A DNA stretch of 64,000 bases from Symbiodinium natans. Taxonomy: Eukaryota; Sar; Dinophyceae; Suessiales; Symbiodiniaceae. Of the stretch, positions 62,024-64,000 are shown piece after piece. The number at the start of each line of letters is the position of its first letter. Position 1 is the first letter of the stretch. The stretch lies in assembly GCA_905221605.1 (NCBI GenBank), contig CAJNDS010000388.1:62001-126000 (forward strand), read 5' to 3'. The translations under genes were made by a program, and so were the position numbers. A model generated the notes under the pieces. The model saw only the letters and a program-made list of their open reading frames with translations. It searched no databases and was not told where the DNA came from.

Positions 62024-62617
62024 CCCAAACCCTAAACCCTAGATTATATCTCTGGCTTTTTGCCCATTTAGTACCTACATTCGCACCCTCCCCACACTAC
62101 TGTAGACCCTGAAACCGAACTCCGTCTTGTGTGGCCCGGCCTTCTACATAAGTATGTGGTTGAAGCTGAATAGCTCGAACCTGTTTGAACTTGACTTTGC
62201 AAAAAAACGGAGCATATGTATGCCGAGATCATACGATACAGTCTGCATGCAGGCGGAGCAAGGTGAAAACAGCTTGTCTATAAGTAATAAAGCGGCTGCC
62301 CCTGGCACCTTAACCCCACTAAACCCTGCAAAGCCTTAAGCCCAAGAACCTCGAAGCCCTACTAAGCCCTAAATACCCTTCCCATCCTTACACCATTCGA
62401 ACCCTGAAAGCCAAGCTGTACCTGCCCTCCTGGCCTTTGCGCTTCTGACTGAGGGCCCAACACCCTGCATTCCAGGTTCCACTGTTGCTGCCCTAAAAAC
62501 TGAGACCCTTACCTGCTGCGGTGTTTAGATGCGCCCCTAAACCCTGAACCCTAAAGCCGGACCCCTAAACCCTGCACCTTAGGCCCTAAGCCCTAAGCCC
62601 GAAACCACCACTCGCAG

Positions 62618-62712
62618 GAGGAGCGGCCTCACTACCACACTGAACAAGCCCGCGAAGTGGACTTCAGATGCTTTCCTGTACAGGAGTCTCATGTCGAGAG
62701 TGTCCGAAAGTT
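62618..62712 (+). CDS. Candidate exon, unrecognised protein
   Basis: After AG (CTCGCAG) the frame reads EERPHYHTEQAREVDFRCFP then VQESHVESVRK. Protein-like; family unknown. Confidence 0.35.
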
Positions 62713-62957
62713 AGGGTCCTCTTCTAGGCCTCCCCAGTCAAGGCTTTAGGGTATATACGGGGCACATACGGGTTCTCCAATTAACGGTCCATAGTAAGGG
62801 ACCATGTAACGATAATTCAGACTTAGGCCACAAAACCCCACATGGACCCAAGTGCCGGGTGAAAGCAAAAGCCCGTGAAAAGGCTCAACGGGTCCGTCTA
62901 GTAACCGGCACACAGGTTTCCGAATGTCTCGCGGATCCAACCGGCTGTAAGTACGGG

Positions 62958-63044
62958 TTGGGATGTTCCCCCTTATACTGAAAGGGATTCGAATAGGGGG
63001 CAATCCTGTTTAAGGACTGTTAGTATATGGGGGGAGCATCCCAA
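62958..63044. repeat. MITE-like inverted-repeat element, family B
   Basis: TTGGGATGTTCCCCCTTATA at the left is mirrored by TATATGGGGGGAGCATCCCAA at the right, 87 bp in all. Confidence 0.8.
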
Positions 63045-63224
63045 AGTACAGGTACAACTCCGGTTGTGATTGCCTTTGAAGCTCCAAGCATTAGCCAGAG
63101 GTAACGCGAGAGATCATCGAGCGAATGGATGCAGCGACGATGATGCCCCATGCAGTGGGCCAGCACTTCGGATGCTTCGGAGTTGTTAGGAGTGGTGTTT
63201 TTAGGGCCCCACAAGAGTAGTGCA

Positions 63225-63342
<118 letters not shown>

Positions 63343-63431
63343 TGTATATGATGCTCTCGATAGAGTGCTGTTCCTTGCCTTTGGACCTTTTGCTGCGTGC
63401 TGTTGCTTGAAAAGCGGTCTGGGGAGGCTCC

Positions 63432-63537
63432 AACACCTGAACACAAAGTGCGAACTCCAAGGTATCTTCAAGTCACCCAGTACGACGTCGGAGATTCCTA
63501 CGATCTACACCGCGACTCAAGCATAGAGGCTCGGAGC
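63432..63537 (+). CDS. Weak candidate exons, unrecognised protein
   Basis: Two possible pieces around an inner intron-like border: APTPEHKVRTPR (to about 63461) and YDVGDSYDLHRDSSIEARSA (from about 63480). No family was recognised. Confidence 0.2.
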
Positions 63538-63882
63538 GCGTGCTGCAGATATGCCCCTGACTAAGGTTCTTTAACTCTTCTGTGGTAGACTTGTTTATCA
63601 GTAGTTAGTGTGTGTGTGTATTTAGGGGGCTTTATAACCACAATACTGTAGAAAACTGTTAGTTAAGCCATCGGCAAAGCAGGGGACAAATTGCTTTCTG
63701 GAAACCGGAGGGAAGAACATAACGATAAGGAGCACTGGTTGTGGCCGAAATACCCATTTGAGTGGGGCATGTCAGTCTCCCTCCTTCTAGGATCGTTTGC
63801 TCTTAAACCTTAAGCCTGAACCCTAAACCCCAAACCCTAAAGTACGAGCTTGCTGGTTTTCTTTCCATGTTGCCCGAGTTGG

Positions 63883-64000
63883 AGGGACTTGGAGGCTCAT
63901 GGGTACTCATAAGTAGGTTGTAGGTGGGCTGACTATGGCTATTAAATTATTTCGGGTGCTGATGACACTACTTACAAGTACCCATGACGCCCAATATACA
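63883..64000. repeat. MITE-like element, family A, at the window edge
   Basis: Starts GGACTTGGAGGCTCATGGGT and has the right arm TACTTACAAGTACCCATGA close to the window end. Confidence 0.7.

Overview
The window looks like nuclear DNA of a dinoflagellate alga. The evidence is: Arabidopsis-type telomere repeats (TTTAGGG/CCCTAAA) scattered in both orientations through almost all non-coding DNA; many very short exons joined by introns whose donors are GC or GA as well as GT and whose acceptors are mostly AG followed by G; and a very large Ty1/copia retroelement. No bacterial operon, rRNA, tRNA or CRISPR was seen. The genus cannot be fixed from the sequence; Suessiales/Symbiodiniaceae-like is a guess.

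Layout. 0-10.8 kb: repeat-rich DNA with a series of short plausible plus-strand exons of an unrecognised gene ending with a stop at 10769, one possible minus-strand exon, a 33-bp satellite (7.4-8.1 kb) and a 0.9-kb GT-rich array. 11.1-14.3 kb: a long-exon gene for a protein with about 12 NHL-like beta-propeller blades and four C-terminal membrane segments. 15.7-17.6 kb: exons of unrecognised membrane-type proteins. 18.7-43.6 kb: the main hidden gene. Thirty-three exons of 23-101 nt, spread over 25 kb, join in one continuous frame into a hybrid cluster protein (Hcp, hydroxylamine/NO reductase family) of about 650 residues. All eight hybrid-cluster ligands and the four N-terminal cluster cysteines are present. 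No single open reading frame reveals this gene because about 92% of the locus is intron. 43.7-48.4 kb and 57.9-63.5 kb: more isolated exon-like islands of unrecognised genes. 48391-57816: a complete, very young copia-type LTR retrotransposon with 321-bp LTRs differing at 2 positions, a GTTAC target duplication and one intact 2935-residue polyprotein.

The retroelement polyprotein is about twice the usual copia length. Besides Gag, protease, integrase, reverse transcriptase and RNase H it carries a cytosine-C5-methyltransferase-like domain between protease and integrase, a 2-oxoglutarate/Fe(II) dioxygenase-like domain between integrase and reverse transcriptase, an acidic insert inside the integrase core, and a C-terminal extension with a membrane segment and a Cys/His motif. 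A DNA-methylating plus DNA-oxidising pair inside a retroelement is the most unusual protein-level finding.

The most unusual DNA-level finding is the intron architecture. Many introns begin within tens of bases with G-strand TTTAGGG arrays and end with C-strand CCCTAAA arrays, so the transcript could fold its two ends together. Exon-intron borders also carry 3-6 bp direct repeats, and several MITE-like inverted-repeat families sit in the same introns, two of them ending at splice sites. This resembles introner-type intron creation.
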